Source: Methanothermococcus thermolithotrophicus DSM 2095 (lineage in GTDB: Archaea > AGJL01 > Methanococci > Methanococcales > Methanococcaceae). From it: a stretch of 64,000 nucleotides of DNA. The translations under genes and the position numbers were made by a program. Of the stretch, positions 36,479-51,600 are shown piece by piece. Numbering within the stretch: position 1 is the first letter of the stretch; each line of letters begins with the position of its first letter. The DNA lies in assembly GCF_946463545.1 (NCBI RefSeq), contig NZ_OX296583.1:843035-907034 (forward strand), read 5' to 3'. The notes beneath the pieces were generated by a model that was not told where the DNA came from, made no database searches, and saw only the letters and a program-made list of their open reading frames with translations.

Positions 36479-36748
36479 TTATTTAAGCACTATATACCTG
36501 TAGAATATTAACATCCATAGGAGCACCGCTATCAGCATCAAAACAGATAGTATTGCAACAGATGGTGAATTTCCAACCACTATTGGAATTGGACCTATCA
36601 TTACTACTCCTGAAAATTGAATATCATTATTTTTTGAGTTTTCATCATCCTGAACTCTATTTTTATCTGGAAGAATCATTCCAATAGTTAATACCAAGAA
36701 TCCAATTATGATTAAAAACATCCCAAATGTTATAATAATGGGTTTCAT
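36479..36748 (-). CDS. Small membrane protein, DUF131/TIGR00304 type
   Basis: This 89-residue protein has two hydrophobic helices (about 5-25 and 66-86) around a polar stretch and GGVVMIGPIPIV-like sequence (SGVVMIGPIPIVVGNSP). This is the pattern of the archaeal DUF131 family. Function unknown. GGGGTATTT precedes the ATG. Confidence 0.7.
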   Translation of the reverse strand: MKPIIITFGMFLIIIGFLVLTIGMILPDKNRVQDDENSKNNDIQFSGVVMIGPIPIVVGNSPSVAILSVLMLIAVLLWMLIFYRYIVLK

Positions 36749-36782
36749 AAATACCCCTTTTTAAAATTTTAAAAAGAAAATA

Positions 36783-36855
36783 AGTATGGTTGAAAGGTGC
36801 AAGCCCCTTTTCAAACCCCGTACATACCTATTCACTCCGTTCATAGGTATTGTTT
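36783..36855. repeat. Composite two-hairpin element downstream of guaB, inverted copy
   Basis: ATACCTAT/ATAGGTAT arms (36824-36850) around an 11-base loop are adjacent to an imperfect GGTTGAAAGG...CCCCTTTTCAAACC hairpin (36789-36818). The reverse complement matches the element at 38901-38962 over about 55 bp with few differences. The two copies flank guaB in opposite orientation. Confidence 0.75.
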
Positions 36856-36858
36856 CTA

Positions 36859-38409
<1,551 letters not shown>

Positions 38410-38519
38410 TTATCACAATACTGCAAGAAAATTCCTTCCGTTTTAAAATCCTTCGAGTTTTTGTCGATAAGCGAGAGGTGGCCATAAAACCTAGGTTTTC
38501 ATTTAATATTGGTGGTTAT

Positions 38520-38864
38520 ATGAGTAATATGGACGTATTGAAAATAGCATCCTCTGAGTTAATTAAAGGGAGTAAAATGCTTGGGAAACATTGCAAAAGA
38601 TGCGGATTTCCACTTTTCGAAAAAGGTGGCAAGATTTACTGTCCCGTGTGTGATAGCAGGGAGGGTGAAGAAAAAATTACTAAAAAGATTGAAGATGAAA
38701 CAAAAGCCAAAACTAAATCAATCTCTGAAGTTTCCGTTGTAGATAATAAAATAAATTATTTGCTGGAAAGGTTAGATAAAGAAACAGAAATAAATAGAAT
38801 CGTTGAGATAGGAAATGCTTTAAAAGTTTTAATTGAAGTTAGGGAAAAGTTTGATGGAAACTAA
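38520..38864 (+). CDS. Small zinc-ribbon protein (Sjogren/scleroderma autoantigen 1-like)
   Basis: This 114-residue protein has a zinc ribbon CKRCGFPLFEKGGKIYCPVC (about residues 27-46), a charged linker and a C-terminal helix. The ribbon places it with the archaeal proteins related to autoantigen p27. Function unknown. ATG 38520 with GGTGG ahead is preferred over an in-frame start at 38478. The 3' end of the gene is repeated, diverged, directly downstream. Confidence 0.75.
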   Translation: MSNMDVLKIASSELIKGSKMLGKHCKRCGFPLFEKGGKIYCPVCDSREGEEKITKKIEDETKAKTKSISEVSVVDNKINYLLERLDKETEINRIVEIGNALKVLIEVREKFDGN

Positions 38865-39024
38865 AATAAGGTATTTACTGGAAAAATAGGATAATGAAAC
38901 AATACCTATGAGCAAAGCGAATAGGTATGTATGGGGTTTGAAAAGGGGCGAAGCCCCTTTCGTTGAGATAGGAAATGCTTTAAACATTTTAACTGAACTT
39001 AGGGAAAAGTTAGGTGGGAAATAA
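38865..39024 (+). pseudogene. Diverged duplicate of the zinc-ribbon gene's 3' end, split by a hairpin element
   Basis: TATTTACTGGAAAAATAGGATAATGAAACA resembles 38756-38787 of the gene. After a 60-bp insert, CGTTGAGATAGGAAATGCTTTAAA (38961 onward) matches 38801 onward and runs to a stop at 39022-39024. The insert (38901-38960) holds ATACCTAT/ATAGGTAT and AAAGGGGC/GCCCCTTT (GAA loop) hairpins. An in-frame TAG early in the copy shows it is not translated as a whole. Confidence 0.7.
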
Positions 39025-39261
39025 TTTTACCATAATCAAAAGACGGCATATTTAATAAAAACATTAATCGTTTTTGTTCCCGCTAAGGTTTAGAAAGGAC
39101 GAGCTCACTATATGGTCTGTCTAAACTATTCAATTTTAAAGTAGGCCTATATTTCTATTTTTATCACAAAAACCTAAAATTTAATTTGTTAGTTTTTATT
39201 GTTTTTTTATTTAATTGTTAATTATTTTAACCGCATTCCACTATAAAAGTGTATAACTTAC

Positions 39262-39299
39262 AGTAAATATTTATCATGGCAAGTAAATATTTATATCTA
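39262..39299 (+). promoter_or_regulatory. Tandem TATA-like boxes upstream of thrC
   Basis: AGTAAATATTTAT occurs twice, 20 bp apart (39262-39274 and 39282-39294). The second continues as ATCTAA and is the better TATA box, about 65 bp ahead of the thrC ATG. The rest of the 334-bp gap (39025-39261) is AT-rich and holds nothing else I can identify. Confidence 0.55.
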
Positions 39300-39358
39300 A
39301 TAAGATGTTATATGGGAGTAAGGTAAAATCATAAAAATAAAGTTAGAAGTGTGGAAAC

Positions 39359-40573
39359 ATGATTCAAAAATGTATGGTATGTGGAAAAGAATACGATATT
39401 GATGAAATAATCTATAGTTGTGAATGTGGCGGGTTATTGGAAATTAAATATGATTATGAACAAATAAAAGAAAAAGTTTCAAGAGAAGGTCTTAGAAAAA
39501 GAGAGATAGGTGTTTGGAGATATCTCGAATACATGCCAGTAAAAGACCCAAAAAAGATAGTTACACTTCATGAAGGTGGAACTCCATTATACAAATGTGA
39601 TAACCTTGCAAAAGAGCTCGGTTTAAAGGAGCTCTATGTTAAAAACGAAGGTGCCAACCCAACTGGAAGCTTCAAAGATAGGGGAATGACAGCAGGGGTA
39701 ACAAGAGCAAATGAGCTCGGAGTAGAAGTTATAGGATGTGCTTCTACAGGAAACACTTCCGCATCATTAGCGGCCTATTCTGCAAGAAGTGGAAAAAAAT
39801 GTATTGTATTGTTGCCTGAAGGAAAGGTTGCACTCGGAAAACTTGCACAGGCAATGTTCTACGGTGCAAAGGTTATACAAATTAAAGGAAACTTTGATGA
39901 TGCGTTATTGATGGTTAGAAAACTTGCAGAAGATAAAAAGCTCTATCTCTTAAACTCAATTAACCCATTCAGATTGGAAGGTCAAAAAACAATAGGTTTT
40001 GAGATCTGCGACCAGTTAGATTGGGAAGTTCCTGATAGGGTGATTCTCCCTGTAGGAAACGCAGGAAACATAAGTGCAATTTGGAAAGGTTTCAAGGAGT
40101 TCAAAGAAACAGGAATAATAGACAAACTACCAAAAATGACAGGAATCCAGGCTGAAGGAGCAAAGCCAATTGTCGAGGCATTTAAAAAAGGAATGAAAAC
40201 AATTACTCCTGAAGAACATCCGGAAACAATAGCAACTGCAATAAGGATAGGAAATCCAGTAAATGCGCCAAAAGCTCTTGATGCAATTTATTCATCAGGA
40301 GGATTGGCTGAAAGCGTAACCGATGAAGAAATAACTGCAGCACAGAAATTACTTGCAAGAAAAGAAGGTATCTTTGTTGAGCCAGCATCCGCATCATCAA
40401 TTGCAGGACTTATAAAGTTGATTGAAATGGGAGTAATTGACAAGGATGAAAAAATTGTATGTATAACAACAGGAAACGGTTTAAAAGATCCTGATGCAGC
40501 AATAAAAGCAAGTGAAATGCCTGTTGAAATTGAATGTGATATGGAAGTTTTAAATAAGGCGATAATGGAATAA
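39359..40573 (+). CDS. thrC: Threonine synthase
   Basis: This 404-residue PLP enzyme converts O-phosphohomoserine to threonine. An N-terminal zinc ribbon CMVCGKEY...CECGG precedes the fold-type II core: LHEGGTPLYKCDNLAKELG, the PLP lysine in NPTGSFKDRGMT, CASTGNTSASLAAY, LPVGNAGNISAIW and VEPASASSIAGL. Spacing to a GTGTGG-type site supports the ATG at 39359. Confidence 0.95.
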   Translation: MIQKCMVCGKEYDIDEIIYSCECGGLLEIKYDYEQIKEKVSREGLRKREIGVWRYLEYMPVKDPKKIVTLHEGGTPLYKCDNLAKELGLKELYVKNEGANPTGSFKDRGMTAGVTRANELGVEVIGCASTGNTSASLAAYSARSGKKCIVLLPEGKVALGKLAQAMFYGAKVIQIKGNFDDALLMVRKLAEDKKLYLLNSINPFRLEGQKTIGFEICDQLDWEVPDRVILPVGNAGNISAIWKGFKEFKETGIIDKLPKMTGIQAEGAKPIVEAFKKGMKTITPEEHPETIATAIRIGNPVNAPKALDAIYSSGGLAESVTDEEITAAQKLLARKEGIFVEPASASSIAGLIKLIEMGVIDKDEKIVCITTGNGLKDPDAAIKASEMPVEIECDMEVLNKAIME

Positions 40574-40655
40574 AAAACGCGAATATCTTATAAACCTGAT
40601 TTCCGTAGAGTTATAAAAAAGGTAAGATTAATTAAGGGTAAGATAAGGTGAAATT

Positions 40656-41156
40656 ATGGAAAAGGTTGTTAAAGGTAAGGCATGGGTTTTTGGAGATAAC
40701 ATAGACACTGATGCAATACTTCCTGCAAGATATTTAGTTTACACAACTGAAGAAGAACTTGCAAAGTATGCAATGACTGGAACTGACCCAGAATTCCCGG
40801 AAAAAGCTCAAAAAGGAGACATAATTGTAGGTGGAAAGAACTTCGGTTGTGGGAGCTCAAGGGAGCACGCTCCAATAGGTTTAAAAGGTCTTGGAATATC
40901 ATTAGTTATAGCAGAGAGCTTTGCAAGAATATTCTACAGAAACTCAATAAACATTGGACTCCCTCTCTTAGAGTGTAAGGATATTTCCAAACACGTTAGT
41001 GAAGGAGATATTTTGGAAGTTGACTTAGATAGTGGGGTAATAAAAAACTTGACTACAGGAGTTGAATTAAAAGGTCAGAAACTTCCAGAATTCATGATGG
41101 AAATATTAAACGATGGCGGGTTAATGCCTCATTTAAAGAAAAAGTTAAAAAGCTAA
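40656..41156 (+). CDS. leuD: 3-isopropylmalate dehydratase small subunit (or homoaconitase small subunit)
   Basis: This 166-residue swivel-domain subunit has [34 protein letters not shown] and [17 protein letters not shown]. In methanococci two paralogues exist, for leucine (isopropylmalate) and for coenzyme B (homoaconitate). From memory, the loop YLVY with Val28 fits the isopropylmalate enzyme, while YLRT marks homoaconitase; this assignment is moderate. GGTGAAATT precedes the ATG. The last 54 bp are the start of a tandem repeat that continues beyond the stop. Confidence 0.85.
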   Translation: MEKVVKGKAWVFGDNIDTDAILPARYLVYTTEEELAKYAMTGTDPEFPEKAQKGDIIVGGKNFGCGSSREHAPIGLKGLGISLVIAESFARIFYRNSINIGLPLLECKDISKHVSEGDILEVDLDSGVIKNLTTGVELKGQKLPEFMMEILNDGGLMPHLKKKLKS

Positions 41157-41522
41157 TACATTTGGATGAAACCTTTTCTAAAGGTTTCATGTGAGATATT
41201 AAACGATGGCGGGTTAATGCCTCATTTAAAGAAAAAGTTAAAAAGCTAATACATTTGGATGAAACCTTTTCTAAAGGTTTCATGTGAGATATTAAACGAT
41301 GGCGGGTTAATGCCTCATTTAAAGAAAAAGTTAAAAAGCTAATACATTTGGATGAAACCTTTTCTAAAGGTTTCATGTGAGATATTAAACGATGGCGGGT
41401 TAATGCCTCATTTAAAGAAAAAGTTAAAAAGCTAATACATTTGGATGAAACCTTTTCTAAAGGTTTCATGTGAGATATTAAACGATGGCGGGTTAATGCC
41501 TCATTTAAAGAAAAAGTTAAAA
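41103..41522 (+). repeat. 93-bp tandem repeat of the leuD 3' end plus a hairpin (4.5 copies)
   Basis: The unit is the last 54 bp of leuD including its stop, then a perfect hairpin (ATGAAACCTTT arms, TCT loop, first copy 41166-41190) and a short tail. CGATGGCGGG recurs at 41111, 41204, 41297, 41390 and 41483, exactly 93 bp apart. The units read as identical. The last breaks off after AAAAAGTTAAAA. A minus-strand open frame through the array exists only because 93 is a multiple of three. Confidence 0.95.
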
Positions 41523-45441
<3,919 letters not shown>

Positions 45442-45775
45442 ATTATCCTCCAAGTAAATGGATAAAATTCTAATTACAAATATAGTGATGCGCAATTTCA
45501 ATGAACTAAATAATACATTAAAATTAAATAACTGTAGTGAATATGCCCATGTTTCAATTTAGCAGTATATATTTACGTTCAAATAAAATTTACCTACATT
45601 TATTAGTTAAGTAAATAATGCACACCACTATAAATTTAACTGCTAAAAAAACAATGTTTTTTATTATACAAACTAACTATCAAAATAAGTATTATATTAT
45701 GAGTTCAAAAAACTATCGAAAAAAATATAACACATATCATTACATTCATAATTTTTTTTAACTTTAAATCATTAT

Positions 45776-45788
45776 CATTTATATACTA
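45776..45788 (+). promoter_or_regulatory. TATA box of the candidate ncRNA
   Basis: CATTTATATACTA, with A/T- and A-rich sequence ahead, is a good methanococcal TATA element. Initiation about 22-25 bp on would fall near 45805-45810, at the beginning of the G-rich, structured segment. Confidence 0.55.
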
Positions 45789-45806
45789 GTTATGATAATA
45801 TAATAT

Positions 45807-46030
45807 CGGGGGAATTTACCTAATACCTGAGTATAGATTCGTAAGAAGTCTACCACCAAGTGGTTAGATAAATTGATTCAGGGAGGGGAAGTTTGAAGTT
45901 ACGCTTGTAGGGAATGCGTAAAAACTAAAATGGATATTATTGTATGGGGCAAGAACTTCTGCCCCATGGTAGAGGTGTTAACTGGTGCAAATACATTTCT
46001 TTTTTCTACTTCAACACACCTCCTTTTTAA
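45807..46030 (+). ncRNA. Candidate structured non-coding RNA
   Basis: This is the only G+C-richer part of the 640-bp gap between hypF and its upstream neighbour. Paired elements visible are ACCAC/GTGGT (45852-45864), an outer CCTGA/TCAGG (45826-45830/45877-45882), ACGC/GCGT (45901-45918), a strong 8-bp ATGGGGCA/TGCCCCAT hairpin (45944-45967) and AGGTGTT with AACACACCT (45973-46020). It ends in CACACCTCCTTTTT, an anti-Shine-Dalgarno-like sequence running into a T-tract. No frame of meaningful length is open. I could not assign it to tRNA, 5S, SRP or RNase P RNA. Confidence 0.55.
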
Positions 46031-46083
46031 ATCTCTCTTTTAAAATATTGATATCAAATTTAATATAAAATATAAAAAATAGT

Positions 46084-46953
46084 TTATTTATTTAAAAATC
46101 TTCTATATAAGCAACCAGGGTAGTTTGAACATCCTAAGAATTCTCCTTTTTTGGTTTTTATCATTTTTAATCTTCCACCACACCAAGGACAGGTATAATC
46201 ATCAATTTGCTTTCTTATTTCATCTATAACTGAGAAACCTGTGGTACACAGCCTCTCTCCATTATATCTGATAATACTATTTTTGGTATCTACATATATC
46301 AAATAGTTTTCAAATAGTGTAGTATCTTCTAAATCTATTATTATTTTGTTGTCATTAACTATAAAACCGGGTGTGATTTCCATTTTGGTTTTAAGTGGAA
46401 GTAACCAATACCCTTGCCCTGAATAGTTGAATAGTTTTGATTTATATTTTAATCTACCAATTAACCAGTTGTAATCTCTGTTTGCAATATACTGGGCACT
46501 TTCTTCAATGGATTCAAACATGTTTCTATCTTTCATCCTTTCTAAAACTTCTTTGGTGTGTTCATCATTTTTATTGTATTCTTCGAGTAGTGTTTTTTTA
46601 AATGTGTTTATAAATTCTTCCTTGCTAATTTTAATACATAATAAAAGTCCATTGAATCCATTGGCAACCACGTATTTTTCTTTTCCTATTATTTCATTTC
46701 TATCGAATTCAAAGTAAAGCCTGGCGTTGATGAATTTGTTACCGTTGTTTGAAGTTCCTTTTTTTAATATGAATTTTTTCCTACAGTTTCCAGCTACTCC
46801 ATAGTGGAAAACAGGTTTTTTACCATTTTTAAGCCCTACAATGGATATAAGCCCTTCTGGTACTTCCCAGTTCTGATTCCAGGTTTTTTTACATAGCTCT
46901 GTAACATTAAAATGTATATTGCTAGGTAAAATTCTAAATAATTCGTCCATCAT
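46084..46953 (-). CDS. Uncharacterised protein with C-terminal topoisomerase-type zinc ribbon
   Basis: This 289-residue protein's last 40 residues form a type-IA-topoisomerase zinc finger (CPWCGGRLKMIKTKKGEFLGCSNYPGC). The N-terminal 240 residues, including RILPSNIHFNVTELC and a mixed alpha/beta middle, are not recognised. The zinc ribbon suggests binding to single-stranded or structured nucleic acid. ATG 46953 is preceded by GGTGAAATT. Confidence 0.65.
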   Translation of the reverse strand: MMDELFRILPSNIHFNVTELCKKTWNQNWEVPEGLISIVGLKNGKKPVFHYGVAGNCRKKFILKKGTSNNGNKFINARLYFEFDRNEIIGKEKYVVANGFNGLLLCIKISKEEFINTFKKTLLEEYNKNDEHTKEVLERMKDRNMFESIEESAQYIANRDYNWLIGRLKYKSKLFNYSGQGYWLLPLKTKMEITPGFIVNDNKIIIDLEDTTLFENYLIYVDTKNSIIRYNGERLCTTGFSVIDEIRKQIDDYTCPWCGGRLKMIKTKKGEFLGCSNYPGCLYRRFLNK

Positions 46954-47059
46954 AATTTCACCTTTAAATTCATAATAATTTAAATAATAATTAAATGGGT
47001 TTTTGAATTTCTTCAAAGAGCTCTTATTTTAAATGTCTTTGAAAACAGGGTGATAGTTT

Positions 47060-48643
47060 TTAGACATCTAAAAATACTGGTTTAGGCAATTTTTCGTTTT
47101 CACATTCAATAACCATTAAATAAGGTTTGGAATTTTTCAGATAGTATTTAACGTTTTCCCCAATATCTTCGATATTCTCAATATAGACATTATCGATCCC
47201 ATAAGCATCTGCTATTTTATTGAAATCCGGATTTTTTATATCTCCAAAAACGTTTAATCGATTGTTTTTCATAACTATAATAAGTATTTTTAAGTTATTT
47301 TCTGAAATCGTGGCTAATTCCTGCATATTCATCTGGAATCCGCCATCACCATTTATTGAGACTACTTCTCTATCAATTTTGTAATCTAAACATCCAAATT
47401 TAACTCCAATGGCACATGGAAGTCCAAATCCCATGGTTCCCATAGAATGGGATGAGATGATATTTCTCGGAGCTACACATTTTTTTAGTAAAGATACAAA
47501 AACCGTATGGTTTCCAGCATCTGTGGTTATTATGGTATCCTCAGGTAGATTTTTAATTATTTCATTAATCTTTGAGGAATAATCGAGTAAAACCTCGATT
47601 TCACAACCTTTCACTTTGTTTTGGTCTCCTAATTTTATGTTTTTATAATTTTTTGCTTTATCATCTATTTTTAACTCTTTAGAGGTGGTTTCATTAACAT
47701 TATAATCCAAACTATTTAATTCTTCCATTAAAACATTAATTTCATTTATATTGTTGATTTTAACCTTTAAATCAATTATCTTTGGAAAAATTCTATCCCT
47801 AATGCTTTCAGGTATCGTGTTGTATGAAAAACTAGCTCCAATTGAGAAAATTGCATCACATTCTAGAAGATAGTTATTTGCTAAATAAGTTCCTCTTCTT
47901 CCAACCAATCCTAAGCATTTTTCATTATTTTCATCAATAACGCCCCTTGCAGGATAAGTTGTTGCAATGGGGATGGTACTGTTTTTTAGTATTTCATTTA
48001 TTTTTAACATTTCTTTATACGATAACTTTCCATAAATACCTTGACCTATAAGTAATAATGGTTTATTAATGTTTTTGGTTTTTATTATATGCTGATAGGT
48101 ACTATCCTTGCCATCAATATTTTCATGAATGCTGTTTCTATGGGATATATTATAGTTTTCCAAATTTGAATTTAAAACATCCGCTGGAATGTTTAAATGA
48201 ATAGGTTTTTTACTATCCAGAGTTTCGGAAAATGCCTTTTCAAAGTAGTTAATATCGCCAGAATCTATGAAGTATCCTTTATATATATTCAAAAAATCCA
48301 TCGGCATCTCTTGAAAGTAATTTTTATCTAAATATTTGCGGTTGCATCTTCCGGTTATATAGATTACCGATGAAGAATCTTTATATGCCGTTGCTATTCC
48401 CGTTGTTAAATTGGTAGCTCCCGGACCTGCAGTGGCTAGACAAACACCTAAATAGTTTGTTATTCTACTGTAACCATCCGCTGCATGAGCTGCGGCCTGT
48501 TCGTGTCTAACCATTATATTTTTTATGTCGGAGCTCTCATTTAATGCATTGTATAGTGGTAAAATTTGTTCTCCAGGGTACGAAAAAACTGTTTTTATAT
48601 TTTTTTCCTGGAAGAAATCCAAAATGGCATTGTAAAATTTCAT
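47060..48643 (-). CDS. Acetolactate synthase-like thiamine pyrophosphate enzyme
   Basis: This 527-residue ThDP enzyme has the order of the acetolactate synthase large subunit: FSYPGEQILPLYNAL, the catalytic glutamate in MVRHEQAAAHAADGYSR, ATAGPGATNLTTGIA, and the ThDP motif SINGDGGFQMNMQEL...NNNRLNVFG-like. It is a divergent paralogue known in M. jannaschii rather than the main IlvB. The acid it condenses or decarboxylates is not known. GTGATAAT precedes the ATG. It lies 13 bp after the helicase gene on the same strand. Confidence 0.8.
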   Translation of the reverse strand: MKFYNAILDFFQEKNIKTVFSYPGEQILPLYNALNESSDIKNIMVRHEQAAAHAADGYSRITNYLGVCLATAGPGATNLTTGIATAYKDSSSVIYITGRCNRKYLDKNYFQEMPMDFLNIYKGYFIDSGDINYFEKAFSETLDSKKPIHLNIPADVLNSNLENYNISHRNSIHENIDGKDSTYQHIIKTKNINKPLLLIGQGIYGKLSYKEMLKINEILKNSTIPIATTYPARGVIDENNEKCLGLVGRRGTYLANNYLLECDAIFSIGASFSYNTIPESIRDRIFPKIIDLKVKINNINEINVLMEELNSLDYNVNETTSKELKIDDKAKNYKNIKLGDQNKVKGCEIEVLLDYSSKINEIIKNLPEDTIITTDAGNHTVFVSLLKKCVAPRNIISSHSMGTMGFGLPCAIGVKFGCLDYKIDREVVSINGDGGFQMNMQELATISENNLKILIIVMKNNRLNVFGDIKNPDFNKIADAYGIDNVYIENIEDIGENVKYYLKNSKPYLMVIECENEKLPKPVFLDV

Positions 48644-48656
48644 ATTATCACTATTT

Positions 48657-51600
48657 TTAAGTATATTTTATTTCATTTTCAATCCTACGGATTTCTTTTT
48701 CCCTGTTTTTCCACCAATTCCTACTCCATATTCTAACGATTTTCCAGCCTTTCATTTCTAAGAACTTCTGCCTATACATATCTCTTTCTTTTGCACTTCT
48801 TGAACTGTGGTATGTTGCACCGTCGCACTCTATTCCTAATATGTATTTATCCTCTTTTGGATGTTTTATTGCTAAATCTATCCGGTATTTTGAACATCCA
48901 ACCTGAGTGTAGGCTGTATGCCCTCTTTTTGTTAATTCATCATAAACTTCCTCTTCAAATGGGCTATCAAATTGTAATTCATTTAATTTTTCAATATTGC
49001 AAAGTGAATTCAATATTATTTCGGCGTTTGCATAGTCTCCATTAGATATAAATTTCACATACTGCATATATTTTTTTAGCAATTTTGGACCTTCATTTTT
49101 TAAATTTTCAACTTTTAATTCATCTGGTTCAATTGATGTAATTATTATCACTTTTTCCTTTGCCCTCGTTATTGCAACATTTAGCCTATTTTCTCCACCA
49201 ACTCTACTTAATGGTCCAAAATTATACCTCAATCGACCATCCTTGTCTTTTGCGTATGCCGTTGAAAATATAATAATATCCCTTTCATCACCCTGAACAT
49301 TTTCAATATTTCTAACAAATAGACTCATATCTTCATTGTCTTTTTTAAGATTTAAGGATTTTTCATATAGTATCCTAAATTCATCATCCTCTGATGCTTT
49401 TCTTTCCAGTTCATCTATTATTAAATCCCTATGCTCAGAATTGAAGGTAATTATTCCTATGGATTTTTCACTGTTTTCATTTAATAGTTCATAGACTTTT
49501 TCAACAACTTTTTTAGCTTCCACATAGTTTTTTCTATTTTCCCATCTACCATTAACTTTTATAAATTCAAATGGTCTTCCTCTGTGTTTATTTGGTGAAA
49601 TTGCTATTTTACCATTATAGTAAGCATAATTTGAAAAGTTTATAATCTCTTCATATTTTGCCCTATAGTGGTATGACAATAACGCCGTTGGACATCGTGT
49701 TTTACAGAGCTCTAACAATGACTTTGCTTCGAGCTCATCTATACCTTCAATTTCATCATCATCGTCATCAAAGGAAGCCTTGAAAAAGTCAGTTGGTGGC
49801 AATTGTTTCTCGTCCCCTGCAATTACAAATCTTTTAGCCCTATATAGTGATGGAAGGGCGTATTCCATAGGCATTTGCGAAGCTTCATCGTATATTACAA
49901 TATCAAATAATCCCTTTTTTAATGGGAATATTGCTGAAACTACATCGGGAGTTGTCAGCCATATTGGGATTATATCTAATACATCATTTTCATATAGTTC
50001 TATTATTTCTTTTAGTGGTTTTCTTCTTCTTTTTTTATTTGCTTCATAAGGTATTTTGTTTTTTGCTTCTTTACATGGTGCAATGTTTTTTAGTACTGCG
50101 TTTAAATGTTTCTTTGTTTCTTGGAATTTTTGAGAATATAACTCATTTAACTCCTTTTTAATATCTTCATAATTGTCTATTTTTTTGACAGTCCTGAATA
50201 CTTTTGAATTTTTCTCTATATTGTCAATCCAAATATAATAATAAGTGTTTAAAATATTATCCTTATCGTATTTGCTCAAATAATCAAATAATATCAATTC
50301 TGCATTATTTTTTAAATCATCTTTCAATGTGTCATAATATCGTATGTCATCAAATTCATCAGTAACATACTCTAAAATTTCCATCATTTGATTATTTCTC
50401 AATGTTTCAACATTGTTGAAATATCCAGATAGCACTTTTAAATTTTGTTGATATTGTGTATGCAATTCTCCAAAACTTTTTAATTTATTTAAGGTTCTTA
50501 AAATTTCGGTTTCATTGTTTAGCAATTCTTGGAGCTCGAATTTCGGTTTTAACCTATAATATATTTTCCAAATTAATAATTCGTTTAATTTTTCCTCTTT
50601 CCAATTTTCAATTGTAGTTCTGGTTAATTTTTCAGGAATATTAAAATTGTCATCCAATGATTCTAATGATTTGTAAATTTTATACAATTCCTTAAAGCCA
50701 ATATTTGATTTATTTTCTAATTCCTTAACTATTTTTTCGGAGCTCCTAAATTCTGAATTGAATAATTTCGATATAAATTTTGATACAAATAATTGTTTAG
50801 AATATTTACCATATGTTATTAAATAAGTTTCATTCTGTTTTAGTTCATTATAATTAATTTGAGAGTTGTCGGGGATTATTAGCTTATCCAATATTTTCAA
50901 TTGACTTTCAAAACTAGATATTTTATTTTCTAGAATTTGGCATTCTAGTTTACCACCATTAAGCAGTTCAATCAACCTTTGAATATCTTGCATATAATTA
51001 TAAACTTCATCTAATAATTTATGATTATATTCTTTTTTGGTGTAGTTAGGTATTTCAAAATGTTCAATGGTTTTATTCAATTTAATCAGTTGTTCTAGTA
51101 ATTCTTCAATTTTTTCTTTATCAGTGTATGCTAAATCTTTCCAATTTTTTCTTAATTGCATAATACCATTGCCATATTTGGCATATGGTAATAATTTTTC
51201 CAATTTACTTAGAGAATCCATTACTTCATCATATTTATATTTTAAAAAAATATTTCTAAGTTTAGATTCTTTTACAATATTGTTTTTATCTTTATTTTTA
51301 GAGTACAGTTCAAAAAGAGAGAGCCCACATTCATATTTTTTTCCTAAAATCTCTTTTAATTCATTTAATTCTTTTATTTTTTCATCAATTTGGTTATTTA
51401 TTTTTTGTAGTTCATAATCATTATAATAATTAGGAATATCGCACTCATTGATAATTTTTTCCATTTCTTTAAGTGTATGATTTCTATCTCGTGCATAATC
51501 TTCAATTAATACTGCATTTTTAATCCCTACTGCATCTAACCTATTTTTTACCACATCAAGAGCCGTCTTTTTTTGACATACCATCAAAACTTTCTTTTTA

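Noticed and set aside
45807..46030. RNase P RNA
   Set aside because: AGATAAATTGATT and GAGGGGAAGTT recall conserved regions V and I, but they occur in the wrong order and the ACAGAA-type region is absent. I keep it as an unassigned RNA.
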